From Aeromicrobium stalagmiti (GTDB lineage: Bacteria; Actinomycetota; Actinomycetes; Propionibacteriales; Nocardioidaceae): a DNA stretch of 64,000 nt. This document shows positions 48,362 through 56,317 of this stretch, piece by piece. Location: the NCBI RefSeq assembly GCF_013283745.1, contig NZ_JABSTZ010000005.1:62001-126000 (forward strand), read 5' to 3'. Under the pieces are notes generated by a model that did no database searches, was not told the origin of the DNA, and was given only the letters and a program-made list of their open reading frames with translations. The position numbers and the translations under genes are program-made. Each line of letters starts with the position of its first letter. Positions within the stretch are counted from its first letter, which is position 1.

Positions 48362-48625
48362 ATGAATGATGCTCAGCAGACCGCGGACACCGACTCGCGG
48401 CAGTGGTCGACCCGGACGATGCTCGCCGCAGCCCTGGCGGCTGTCGTCCTCGGAGTGGGGGCGGGCGCAGCGCTCGGGGCCGCCGGCGGAGACTCCTCGT
48501 CAGGCCGTGGCGGGCCCGGTGGGGGAGGACCCGGCCAGATGAGGGGTCAGATGCCCGGGCAGATGCAGGGCCAGGTGCCCGGGCAGATGCAGGGCCGGGC
48601 GCCGGGGCAGCAGCAGACTCCCTAG
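48362..48625 (+). CDS. small membrane protein with Gly/Gln/Met-rich tail
   Basis: 87 residues. A short acidic N-terminus, one membrane helix (about residues 19-39) and an outer tail made of repeats of the type PGQMQGQ (about residues 55-85). No known family. I chose the ATG at 48362; an ATG at 48353 is possible. It lies just after a candidate operator for the adjacent two-component system. The tail's four methionines could bind a metal, or it might be an acceptor for surface glycosylation. Both are guesses. Confidence 0.6.
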   Translation: MNDAQQTADTDSRQWSTRTMLAAALAAVVLGVGAGAALGAAGGDSSSGRGGPGGGGPGQMRGQMPGQMQGQVPGQMQGRAPGQQQTP

Positions 48626-48684
48626 ACACGAGCGTCGCGGACACCTCCGCCACGCGGGGCGGTGGCCTGACTACGCTGTCATCC

Positions 48685-49272
48685 ATGACGCGCCTGACCC
48701 GTACCCAGGTGCAGGAGCGCAATCGCGAGACAGTGCTCGAGGTGGCCAGAGCCGCGTTCCTGCGAGACGGCTACGTCGCGACCTCGCTGGCCTCGGTCGC
48801 CAAGGAGGCCGGCTTCACGACGGGCATCGTCTACTCCAGCTTCGGCAGCAAGGCCGACCTGGCGCTGGGCGTCCTGGCCGGGCTCCAGACCGAGCAGATC
48901 GCCGCCCTGGCCGACCGGGTGACCCGGGTGTCGTCGTCCGACGACGTGCTGGCCCAGGTCAAGGCGTGGGCCGCGGCGGCGACGGCGTCCGGCTGGGTGC
49001 GGTTCGAGCTCGAGCTGCTGCTCGACACGATCAACGACCCGCGCCTGGCGGCCGAGCAGACCGCACGGCAGGAGTCGGCAGTCGCGCAGGCTGCCGAGGT
49101 CGTCCGCTCGTTCGTGACGGCCGACGACGTGGACGACGAGACCGTCGTGGTGCTCGCCGAGGCGGCCGTCGACTACGCGATCGGCGTCGCGATCCGCCAG
49201 GTGACCAACCGGGCCGCGTCGCCCGACCGGTTCCTGCGCCTCATCGCGCCCCTGCTCGCGTCGATCACCTAG
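48685..49272 (+). CDS. TetR-family transcriptional regulator
   Basis: 195 residues. The N-terminal helix-turn-helix is VLEVARAAFLRDGYVATSLASVAKEAGFTTGIVYSSFGSKADLALGVL (in parts). The C-terminal ligand domain is not closely assigned. Start at 48685, seven bases after TACGCT, probably leaderless. A longer in-frame reading upstream overlaps the small membrane gene and is rejected. Target unknown; the neighbours are an unrelated lipoprotein and a DinB protein. Confidence 0.9.
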   Translation: MTRLTRTQVQERNRETVLEVARAAFLRDGYVATSLASVAKEAGFTTGIVYSSFGSKADLALGVLAGLQTEQIAALADRVTRVSSSDDVLAQVKAWAAAATASGWVRFELELLLDTINDPRLAAEQTARQESAVAQAAEVVRSFVTADDVDDETVVVLAEAAVDYAIGVAIRQVTNRAASPDRFLRLIAPLLASIT

Positions 49273-49287
49273 CCCGACCGCTCGGGC

Positions 49288-49878
49288 TCACTCGACGTCG
49301 ACGCCACCGGCGGTGTACGGCCGTTCGTCCTCGCCGTCGAGGCACGTGCCGCCGACGACGTCGGCCGGGAACCCGTACTTCTCGAGCGTCGCGCAGTCGG
49401 TGAGCTCCTGGCCGCTCCAGACCTCCTGCCACGTGCCGCCGGGCTTGGCCCACAGGGTCGCGTTGCCGCCGCACTGGGGGACGAAGTGCCCGCCGGCCGC
49501 CCATCCGCCGGTGTCGAGGCGCGAGACGTAGATCTGCGGCTTCTCGGTGCACACGTCGTCGGTCGTCGACTGGGCCTTGGCCAGCTCGGACGCGATGAAC
49601 GCCTTGAAGTCGGCCGGTGCTCCGGTGAGCTTTGCGGTGTCGGCGGCCGTGGTGATGCTCACGCCGTTGGCGTCGTCGGTCTCGTAGTCGAGCAGCTGTC
49701 CGGCCGGGGCGTCAGGCGTCGTGGTCGCATCCGGCCCGCTGGTCGCGGGGGAAGTGGGTTCCGCGGTGGTCGGCGACGACGACGTCGGGTCGGACGCCTC
49801 GGGCTCGTCCGACCCGCAGGCGGTGAGCAGGAGCATCGACGTGGCGGCGGCCACCAGCAGGACCTTCGTGCGAGTCAT
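49288..49878 (-). CDS. lipoprotein of unknown function
   Basis: 196 residues. Signal peptide with lipobox LTAC (cysteine at about 21), a Ser/Thr/Pro-rich spacer (residues 25-60) and a globular C-terminal domain with six cysteines that may form disulfides (DVCTEKP, QCGGN, DCATLEKY, GTCLDGE). No domain recognised. Convergent with the TetR gene by 15 bp. Confidence 0.8.
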   Translation of the reverse strand: MTRTKVLLVAAATSMLLLTACGSDEPEASDPTSSSPTTAEPTSPATSGPDATTTPDAPAGQLLDYETDDANGVSITTAADTAKLTGAPADFKAFIASELAKAQSTTDDVCTEKPQIYVSRLDTGGWAAGGHFVPQCGGNATLWAKPGGTWQEVWSGQELTDCATLEKYGFPADVVGGTCLDGEDERPYTAGGVDVE

Positions 49879-49919
49879 GCCCTCATGATGCCGGTCGGCG
49901 GCTGCGCGCTGCGGCTCAT

Positions 49920-50438
49920 TCAGCGGCCGGTCGCGCCGTCGATCGCCTCGCGCAGCAGATCGGCGTGGCCGTTGTGCCGGGCGTACTCCTGGATCATGTG
50001 GACGTGCACCATGCGCAGCGACATCGGTGCGCCGTGGACCTCGATCTCGAGGTCGAGCGGGAGGTTGACCACGGCGCGCGCGGCGGCCGCCTGCTCCTCG
50101 GCCAGCTGGGTGATCGCGTGCTCGGCGTCGGCCGGGTCGATCACGAGGAAGTCGGTGTCGTCGTGGGCCTCGAAGCGATGCAGGTGCTCGACGTCCTCCT
50201 CGGCGACGCGCTTGCGGAACCAGATCCGCTCGACCTTCGCCATGTGGCGCACGAGCCCCAGCAGCGACAGGTTGGTCGACTCGACCGGTCGCGATGCGAG
50301 CTGGTCGGCGTCCAGGCCCGCGCAGATGTTGAGCAGCGTCCAGCGCTGCCAGGCGAGCATGCCCTCGAGAAGGGGGCGCTCGTCACCCGTGAGGGGGCCG
50401 CCGGAGAGGTCGGCCGGGGTCGGTGCGGTCCAGGTCAT
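49920..50438 (-). CDS. DinB/DUF664 family protein
   Basis: 172 residues. Four-helix DinB-like fold: LAWQRWTLLNICAGLDADQLASRPVESTNLSLLGLVRHMAKVERIWF and MVHVHMIQEYARHNGHADLLREAIDG (in parts), with three histidines in the right places for a metal site. In actinobacteria such proteins may be bacillithiol/mycothiol-dependent transferases. The start at 50438 (M-T-W-T-A-P) is chosen over a longer frame with no family match. Confidence 0.85.
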   Translation of the reverse strand: MTWTAPTPADLSGGPLTGDERPLLEGMLAWQRWTLLNICAGLDADQLASRPVESTNLSLLGLVRHMAKVERIWFRKRVAEEDVEHLHRFEAHDDTDFLVIDPADAEHAITQLAEEQAAAARAVVNLPLDLEIEVHGAPMSLRMVHVHMIQEYARHNGHADLLREAIDGATGR

Positions 50439-50460
50439 GCACCGATCGTGCCACGAGCGA

Positions 50461-51651
50461 TCAGTAGAGCAGCGGCGTGACCAGCAGGTCGGCCCACGAG
50501 GCGTCGGGGCCCACGGCAGCGCGGTTGAAGACCGTCTTGGAGGGCTGGCGCGCGATGTTGTTGTCGACCTTGCAGTCGAGATCGGCCCTGAGCTCGCGGT
50601 CGCTGATCGCAGCCTCGGGACGACGCTGCTGGTAGCCGGACGCCTCACCGCCGCTGTTGGCGTACGTGCAGGTCGGCGTGGTGTCGGTGAGGACGAGACC
50701 GAAGGCCGCGTTCCACTCGTTGGTGTCCTTGCCGGTCTCGGTCAGGACCGAGAAGGTGCCCTCGACGAGGTAGGGGTACTGGATGAAGACGGTCTGCAGG
50801 CCGGAGAGGTTCTTCAGGAACGGCTGCGTCGTCGTGCGAAGGTCGACGATGGTCTGCGAGAGATCCTGGGAGTTCTCGCCGACGACGGTGTCGATCGTCC
50901 TGGCGGCGTCGCCTCCCTTGTCGAGCAGGCGGCGCAGGTCAGGGTCGGCGTCGACGAGGGTGTCGGACAGCAGCGCGAGGTTCTTGGAGAAAGTGCCGAG
51001 CTCGCCCTGCTTGTCGATCTGCGTCTGCAGCACGGTGTCGGCGTCGCGGATCAGCGAGCGGGTGACGTCGATGTTGTCGTCGGCGGTCTTGATGAACTCC
51101 GAGGACGTGTCGAGGATCGTCGCGAGGTCGTCGCCGGTGCCCTCGAAGGCCTGACCGAGCTCGTCGACGACGGTCTTGAGGCTGTCGGTGTCGACCGACT
51201 TCACGAGCTCGTTGACATCGACGAGCAGCTCGGACGACGAGATCGGGATGCGCGTGTCGGCGCGGGCGATGACGGCGCCGGCGGTCAGGTAGGGCCCGGC
51301 GTTGCGGCGGGGGCGCAGGTCGACGAACTGCTCGCCGATCGCGGACTTGGTGGCGACGCGCACCTCGAGGTCGTCGGGGATGTCGGGGGCGTCCTTCTCG
51401 ATGTCGAGGTGCACGATCACGCCGTCGGCCTCGGGCTGGAGCCGGTCGACCTTGCCGACCTCGATGCCGCGGTAGGTGACGGGGGCGCCGGCGAAGATGC
51501 CGCCGGAGTCGGTGAAGTGAGCCTGGACGGCGAACGTCCGGTCCACGACGAGGCGGTCGAGCTGCGCATAGCGTCCGCCGACGAAGGCGCCGCCCAGCAC
51601 GGTCACCAGAGCGAAGACGAGCAGCTGGATCTTGGTCTGCCGCGTGATCAC
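50461..51651 (-). CDS. orphan MCE family protein, MceF-like
   Basis: 396 residues. An N-terminal anchor (about 7-26), the MCE domain (FAVQAHFTDSGGIFAGAPVTYRGIEVGKVDRLQPEADGVIVHLDI, in parts) and a long helical part follow. The C-terminal end, with NQ-rich loops and a terminal LLY, resembles the last member (MceF) of mce lipid-import operons. Normally yrbEAB and mceA-E precede it; here nothing of them lies upstream. It may be a leftover of a larger operon cut off by rearrangement, and is unlikely to work alone. Confidence 0.8.
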   Translation of the reverse strand: MITRQTKIQLLVFALVTVLGGAFVGGRYAQLDRLVVDRTFAVQAHFTDSGGIFAGAPVTYRGIEVGKVDRLQPEADGVIVHLDIEKDAPDIPDDLEVRVATKSAIGEQFVDLRPRRNAGPYLTAGAVIARADTRIPISSSELLVDVNELVKSVDTDSLKTVVDELGQAFEGTGDDLATILDTSSEFIKTADDNIDVTRSLIRDADTVLQTQIDKQGELGTFSKNLALLSDTLVDADPDLRRLLDKGGDAARTIDTVVGENSQDLSQTIVDLRTTTQPFLKNLSGLQTVFIQYPYLVEGTFSVLTETGKDTNEWNAAFGLVLTDTTPTCTYANSGGEASGYQQRRPEAAISDRELRADLDCKVDNNIARQPSKTVFNRAAVGPDASWADLLVTPLLY

Positions 51652-52099
51652 TCGGCGCGCTCCTTCAGTTCTGCATACCGGGAGTATGTCCTTTCCAGAC
51701 TAGTGACTCACGACACGCTGTCGCCACCCGGATCGGCCCTGATGCGGGGTGACCGTGGTCACGTCGGTCCGCCTTGCCCGGACAGCCGGACAGGAGGGCC
51801 GATGTTCTCGGTCGACGGACTCTCTGTCAGGCGCGTCCGGACGTCCCGGCCCCGCGGCACGGCGCCGGGTCTGGCGAACCCTCGGGACGCCGCGGCGCAC
51901 CGTCTCGCACTACTCGTGCGTGGACGAAGGGCCTGGCGACCGTGAGCCCGACGCTGGCGCCAGTCCGGACCTGCCGGTGGAATCCGGGAGCGGCACGTGT
52001 CTACGTCCTGTCCTCGCCGCCAGGGTTGCTGTACTGACCCGCCCGGGCCGCAGGCGGTCCGGGGGACAGGTTGGTATCGACGTGGATAGGGTCTCAACT
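51652..52099. other. gene-free region beyond the orphan mceF
   Basis: 448 bp with no convincing gene. An open frame crosses it, but its translation is rich in Arg and Gly and looks like noncoding GC-rich DNA. No other mce gene or remnant is recognisable. This region probably holds one end of a rearrangement. Confidence 0.5.
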
Positions 52100-52489
52100 A
52101 TGGATCGAGTGGGAACCTGCCTTGCGGCTCTGGCTCTCGTCTCGTTGACCGGCTGCGGCGGCCAGAGCGACGACGAACCATCGCGAGCGTCGGTTTCGGC
52201 GTCCGCAACGAGCGACGCACCTACGCCGGAACCTGTGCTCCTTGACCCCTCGATCGTCGAGAAGGACATCGCGGCTTTCTTCGCGAAGGAGATCGCACGC
52301 CCCGGAGACTCTCTCAGCAAGGTCTCCTGCCCGGACGAGGTGAGCGGGGCGGTCGGTGATGAGACGACGTGCGACGTCGACTTCTCGGACGGCGCCTACG
52401 GAAACTTGACGATCAAGATCGTCAACGCCAAGGGAAAGATCAAGGTTGTGGGCCTCAGCCGCTCTGTCACCCAAGAGGGCGGCGCCTGA
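52100..52489 (+). CDS. DUF4333 lipoprotein
   Basis: 129 residues. Signal peptide with lipobox LTGC (cysteine at about 19), then a Ser/Thr-rich spacer and a DUF4333 domain (PSIVEKDIAAFFAKEIARPGDSLSKVSCPDEVSGAVGDETTCDVDF, in parts) with two conserved cysteines. The start at 52100 is chosen over a longer frame without signal features. Followed by the IS3-like element. Confidence 0.8.
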   Translation: MDRVGTCLAALALVSLTGCGGQSDDEPSRASVSASATSDAPTPEPVLLDPSIVEKDIAAFFAKEIARPGDSLSKVSCPDEVSGAVGDETTCDVDFSDGAYGNLTIKIVNAKGKIKVVGLSRSVTQEGGA

Positions 52490-52610
52490 CAGGTTGCTGC
52501 CGGCTAGCGGCCACCGCGGCTTTCGCGCTGAGCGAGTGATGATTCGGGTGGGTGCTCGTCGCTGTGTGGCGCCCACTGGCCATGATGGAGCGGTTGACTG
52601 GGATGAGGAA

Positions 52611-53056
52611 TGACCTGTCCCGGGTTTCCCGGACTCTTGATGTGTGTTGATCATGCCGCTTTCTCAGCGGCGGTGTGACGTGTTTCGAACTCGATGGGGC
52701 TGACGTAGCCGATCGATGAGTGGCGCCGGGTCGGGTTGTAGAACGCTTCGATCCACTCGAAGATGCCGTTAGCCAGATCAACCCTGGTCGCCCATTCGCG
52801 GCGGTCGAGCAGCTCGATCTGCATCGAGCCGAAGAACGACTCCATGAGCGAGTTCGGTTTGAGCCATCCAGCGACGCAGACAGGACTCACTGATCCCCAG
52901 ATCCTTCGCTATCTCAGCAACAGGCTTGTCACCAGACCCGGCGAGCTCGACTGCTCGACGACGGAACTCTTCGGGCTCTGCTGCGGGCATTCCAGACTCC
53001 TCACTCGGAGCATTTCTCGCTCCAACATTGGCGTCCGGAGAACCCGGAACAGGTCA
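52611..53056 (-). mobile_element. internally deleted IS3-family insertion sequence
   Basis: 446 bp bounded by imperfect 22-bp inverted repeats, TGACCTGTCCCGGGTTTCCC at the left (52611) and, read on the minus strand, TGACCTGTTCCGGGTTCTCC at the right (ending at 53056). They agree at 19 of 22 positions over the full repeat. The full-length element should be about 1.2-1.5 kb. The orfA start and the orfB end remain, and the middle is missing. The bases outside the repeats (GAA on the left, CTC on the right) do not form a target duplication, so the element may mark a recombination between two copies. Confidence 0.8.
52651..52990 (-). pseudogene. remnant of IS3-family transposase orfA and orfB
   Basis: The upper part (52990 downward) encodes MPAAEPEEFRRRAVELAG and a HTH LGISESCLRRWM, typical of orfA. 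After a deletion, another frame encodes the C-terminal end of orfB: NSLMESFFGSMQIELLDRRE and FNPTRRHSSIGYVSPIEFE-like (AFYNPTRRHSSIGY). The DDE catalytic core is missing except its last part. It cannot be active. Confidence 0.85.
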
Positions 53057-53256
53057 CTCGTGCGTTCACTCGGATACTCGCGATCGACCGAAAGATCAGG
53101 ACAGTTGCCGACGACAGCTTGATTCGGCAAACGAGAGCTGTGCGGACTCCTGGTCGAGTGGCGTTGATCCACAGGCTGTCCCACCGGCTCTTCCCAAATC
53201 CCTTGCGGTTCGGGCACTATCTCTGCAAGCACTCTTCGGGGGAAGGGCTTCTCGGG
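53057..53256. other. 200-bp leader upstream of cpaF
   Basis: Between the IS end and the cpaF ATG. No gene is seen. A GGGGGAAGGG stretch lies some 15 bp before the ATG. CpaF is expected to follow CpaE directly, so this stretch could be part of the original leader or foreign. Confidence 0.35.
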
Positions 53257-53880
53257 ATGGAATCGTCGACGTCGGCACTGGCCGACCGCGTGCGCGACCT
53301 GGTGCGTCAGCGCCGGATCGATCCGCGCACTGATGCCGAGTCCGTCCGTCTCGCTGCCCTCGACGCGATCGCCGAGCACGAGTCGCGCAGCCTGACCGGC
53401 GCGGTCCGGTCGTTGGACGAGCCAGAGGTCGTCGTCGGGCAGATCGTCGCCGACGTCAGCGGCTTCGGCCCCTTGCAGGCGTTCCTCGACGACGAGTCGG
53501 TCGAGGAGGTCTGGATCAACGAGCCGTCGCGCGTGTTCGTGGCCCGCAACGGCCGCCACGAGCTGACGTCGTTGATCCTGACGGTGGAGCAGGTGCGTGA
53601 GCTCGTCGAGCGGATGCTGTCGACGTCCGGGCGCCGGCTCGACATCTCCCAGCCGTTCGTCGACGCCATGCTGCCGGGTGGCCATCGGCTCCACGTCGTC
53701 CTCGACGGTATCGCCCGGGGTTTCGCGGCCGTCAACATCCGCAAGTTCGTGGCCAAGGCCCATTCCGTCGGCGACCTCGTGGCTCTCGGCACCCTGGACC
53801 CCCAGAGCGCGACGTTCCTCGACGCCAGTGTCCGCGCCGGGCTCAACATCGTCGTCTCGGGAGGCACCCAGGCGGGCAAG
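53257..53880 (+). pseudogene. cpaF: cpaF/tadA 5' half, interrupted in the Walker A motif
   Basis: The first 208 codons of the Tad pilus secretion ATPase (CpaF/TadA). They cover the N-terminal domain (GPLQAFLDDESVEEVWINEPSRVFVARNGRHE, in parts), the LDISQPFVDAMLPGGHRLHVV region and the start of the P-loop, GGTQAGK. After the AAG codon of this lysine the frame runs into the inserted element (P-T-N-S-stop, ending at 53895). The rest of the gene is at 58891-59505. Joining 53880 to 58891 restores GTQAGKTTLLN and a continuous 412-residue protein, the family's usual size. Translation starts at the ATG at 53257 (M-E-S-S-T-S-A). Confidence 0.93.
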
Positions 53881-53895
53881 CCGACAAACTCCTAG

Positions 53896-54235
53896 TGCAC
53901 CTACTGAAGCGAAGGCAGAAGCTTTGCGCTGTACGTGCTAGGCACCAGACCTAACGACTTCGCGACGGGACTAGCCTTCTCGTAGCAGTTGCCACTTTCT
54001 GTTGACGCTGCGTAGCCGAAGACTCGGATCAGGACGTACGACTTGGGATGACTATCACTGAAGGCGATCTCATTAGGCAAATGTAGAACGCGTTGCTGGC
54101 GGGTCCAGCGGTGGTCTTCACTTCGATGTGTCGGATCGCGTGATCGGCCCGTCGGGGATCGTCAACGTGGTGCGGGTGTCGAGGCGGTCGGGTCCGACGG
54201 CTCGGCGGGGCGCGATCGTCTCGTGCGTTGGCGGA
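53896..54235. other. gene-free left end of element 1
   Basis: 340 bp of somewhat lower GC content. I find no ORF with family features or strong coding signs. It contains the left attachment arm; CCGACAAACTCC at 53881 becomes the promoter side of the integrase gene when the element is circular. Confidence 0.5.
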
Positions 54236-54547
54236 CTACGGGAGCTTGGACGCGAGGACGTCGGCCGCCAGGATCTCGGGTGCTGCGCCGAGGAGGTGCT
54301 GGTTGGCCATCAGGGCTGCGACGATGGCGCCGTTGGCGTGGGCGTCGCGAGCGGCCTCGTCGGGGAATGCATCGAAGATCCAAAAGGTGTCGGCGTGGGT
54401 TCTAGCCGCGAACCAGACAATCGTTCCCACTTCTTCGTTGGCGAGTGCGACAGCGCTGGCGAGCAGATCGGCGAGCGCGTCGTGCTGTCCATCGGCCGCG
54501 ACGATCTTGGCGACGAAGGCATACGGAAGTGATGCGGGTGTGGACAT
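54236..54547 (-). CDS. ABM-domain protein, putative quinol monooxygenase (YgiN-like)
   Basis: 103 residues. Antibiotic-biosynthesis-monooxygenase fold: AFVAKIVAADGQHDALADLLASAVALANEEVGTIVWFAARTHADTFWIFDAFPDEAARDAHANG (in parts). Such small proteins oxidise quinols or degrade reactive aldehydes and work as dimers. AAGGAG ribosome site before the ATG. Divergent from the GlxA-like regulator, whose target it probably is. It is cargo of element 1. Confidence 0.82.
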   Translation of the reverse strand: MSTPASLPYAFVAKIVAADGQHDALADLLASAVALANEEVGTIVWFAARTHADTFWIFDAFPDEAARDAHANGAIVAALMANQHLLGAAPEILAADVLASKLP

Positions 54548-54654
54548 GAGGGTTTCTCCTTGAAGTCGGGGTTCTTCGTGGGGCGAGTTCAGCGTATGAC
54601 GAGCGAGGGCCGATGGGGAGTGGCGTATACGACAGTATTGCTATTGTTCGCGCC

Positions 54655-55596
54655 ATGCGTATCGGACTCATCGCGATCGACGGCTGCTTCGGTTCGGCTG
54701 TCGCGTCGGTCATCGACATCGTGCGGGTGGCCGACGGAGCCCGCGGCGATATCGACCCGCGGATCGACCCGATCGAACTCGCCATCCTCGGACCGAAACG
54801 GCGAGTGACCACGACGGCATCGATGACCCTGTCGGTTGACCACCCGCTGTCGGAGTCCGGAGAGTTCGACGTGGTCGTCGTCCCTGCGCTTGGAACCCTC
54901 ACGGCCGCCGCTACCAACGACGCCCTCCAGAGCCGAGATGCTCGTTCGGTCATCGCCTCGCTCGGGCGCCTCGACGACGCGACCACCCGGATCGCCGCGG
55001 CGTGCACCGGCGTGTTCGCCGTCGCCGAGACCGGACGGATGCATCATCGGCGGGCGACGACCAGCTGGTTCCTGGGGCCGGAGTTCCTGAAGCGCTATCC
55101 GACCGTCGCCCTCGATCTCGACACCATGGTCGTCGTGGACGGGAACCTCGTCACCGCCGGCGCCGCGTTCGCCCACATCGACCTCGCGCTCTCACTCGTG
55201 CGATCGATCAGCCCCGACCTGGCCCAACATGTCGCCAAGCTCCTCATCATCGACGAGCGTCCGTCGCAGGCGGCCTTCGTCGCCTACGAACATCTCCGGC
55301 ACGAGGACCCGATCGTCGTCGAGTTCGAACGCTTCGTGCGCGCCCGCCTGGACGAACCGTTCAACGTCGCCTTCGTCGCGCAGTCGCTCGGCACCAGCCG
55401 GCGCACCCTCGAACGACGAGTCCGTGCGGCGCTCAACCTCACTCCGCTCGGCTTCGTCCAACGGCTTCGCATCGAACGAGCTCGGCACCTCTCAGCAACC
55501 ACGGACCTCACCTCCGCCGAGATCGCGCTACGGGTCGGCTACGCGAACGCCGAGACTCTGCGCTCCCTCCTGCGCAGGGAGCGACGCCGTTCCTGA
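54655..55596 (+). CDS. GlxA-family transcriptional regulator (DJ-1/PfpI plus AraC HTH)
   Basis: 313 residues. The N-terminal DJ-1/PfpI-like domain (MRIGLIAIDGCFGSAVASVIDIVRVAD and IAAACTGVFAVAETG, with the cysteine at the nucleophile elbow) is followed by an AraC-type DNA-binding domain (LGTSRRTLERRVRAALNLTPLGFVQRLRIERARHLSATTDLTSAEIALRVGYANAETLRSLLRRE, in parts). The second helix-turn-helix and the C-terminus seem shorter than usual. TATTGT lies seven bases before the ATG at 54655. A loose dyad ACAGTATTGCTATTGT overlaps that region and could be its own site. Cargo of element 1. Confidence 0.85.
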   Translation: MRIGLIAIDGCFGSAVASVIDIVRVADGARGDIDPRIDPIELAILGPKRRVTTTASMTLSVDHPLSESGEFDVVVVPALGTLTAAATNDALQSRDARSVIASLGRLDDATTRIAAACTGVFAVAETGRMHHRRATTSWFLGPEFLKRYPTVALDLDTMVVVDGNLVTAGAAFAHIDLALSLVRSISPDLAQHVAKLLIIDERPSQAAFVAYEHLRHEDPIVVEFERFVRARLDEPFNVAFVAQSLGTSRRTLERRVRAALNLTPLGFVQRLRIERARHLSATTDLTSAEIALRVGYANAETLRSLLRRERRRS

Positions 55597-56317
55597 CCTA
55601 TCGCCATGCCTGTAGCCGGTGTCCTAGCGCCCGGTTGGAACCACCTCTCAGCACGTCGCGTCGACGCTCCTGCGTCGCCCCTGGACGACCCACTCGACAC
55701 GCCCGCAGCACAGGCCATGTGACGTGCCCCGGCTTCCCGGCCGGTCGGGGTTGGGTGGCTGTGATGTCGCTGCGTTCTCGTCGAGGGGGTCAGCAGACCC
55801 GATCAGGGTCGATTGGGATGAGACGCGAAGGCGGTCAGGTCAGGGCGGCCGAGGCCGGCCGGCGGGGTAGCGCCGGTCACGTCGAGGTCTTTCGGATGGA
55901 TGGCGTAGGAACCTCCATCGTCGGGAGACCTCGACGTCTATCTGCGGACCGACGCGCCCGGCCGACCTACACCCTCATCTCGGAAGAGCCGGTTTAGCAG
56001 ACGCTCGAGGATGACAGCGGCCCGTAGGGCCGCGCTTGACTTGATACTGCAACGAAACTCGTTCCTGAATTTCCCTGCCGTCCGAATGTCACCGGTGTAT
56101 TTTGCTGGTGGAAGCCGGAAGCGGTTGTCGATCCAGCCGTGCACGAATCAAACCAAGGTCATCTCCTCAGACCTAGCGCAAGTCCCAATGAGCGGGGCAG
56201 GGGACCATCCGGACACAATTTCTAATCGCGGGGCGGCGCGCCGTCATTGGCAAAGCGTGAGCCTGGACTGAGCTCCCGCAGATCGGGTCCTATCCCGACG
56301 CGCCCAAGTAGGTTCCC
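55597..56317. other. gene-free stretch of element 1
   Basis: 721 bp with no ORF that I accept. Short frames exist on both strands (up to about 86 codons) but show no family features. It contains a 12-bp inverted repeat (separate entry) and, at its right end, TAGGTTCCC just before the Rep start. It may hold the plasmid-type origin. Confidence 0.5.
55879..55937. repeat. perfect 12-bp inverted repeat with nested hairpin
   Basis: ACGTCGAGGTCT (55879-55890) and AGACCTCGACGT (55926-55937) are exact reverse complements, 35 bp apart. Between them GATGGA and TCCATC form a second arm. The structure could extrude as a cruciform. It may be an origin of the Rep system or end transcription of the GlxA gene. 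Confidence 0.7.

Noticed and set aside
51749..52099. N-terminal extension of the DUF4333 lipoprotein
   Set aside because: The extension lacks a signal peptide and would bury the lipobox that follows the ATG at 52100.
53257..53895. A natural short CpaF-like protein
   Set aside because: The frame ends four codons after the P-loop lysine in foreign sequence, and the exact continuation lies at 58891.
54128..54563. Plus-strand frames opposite the ABM gene
   Set aside because: Shadows of the monooxygenase gene, which has a ribosome site and a family match.
55192..55997. Frames overlapping and following the GlxA-like gene
   Set aside because: They overlap conserved AraC-domain codons or run through Arg-rich noncoding sequence; no support.
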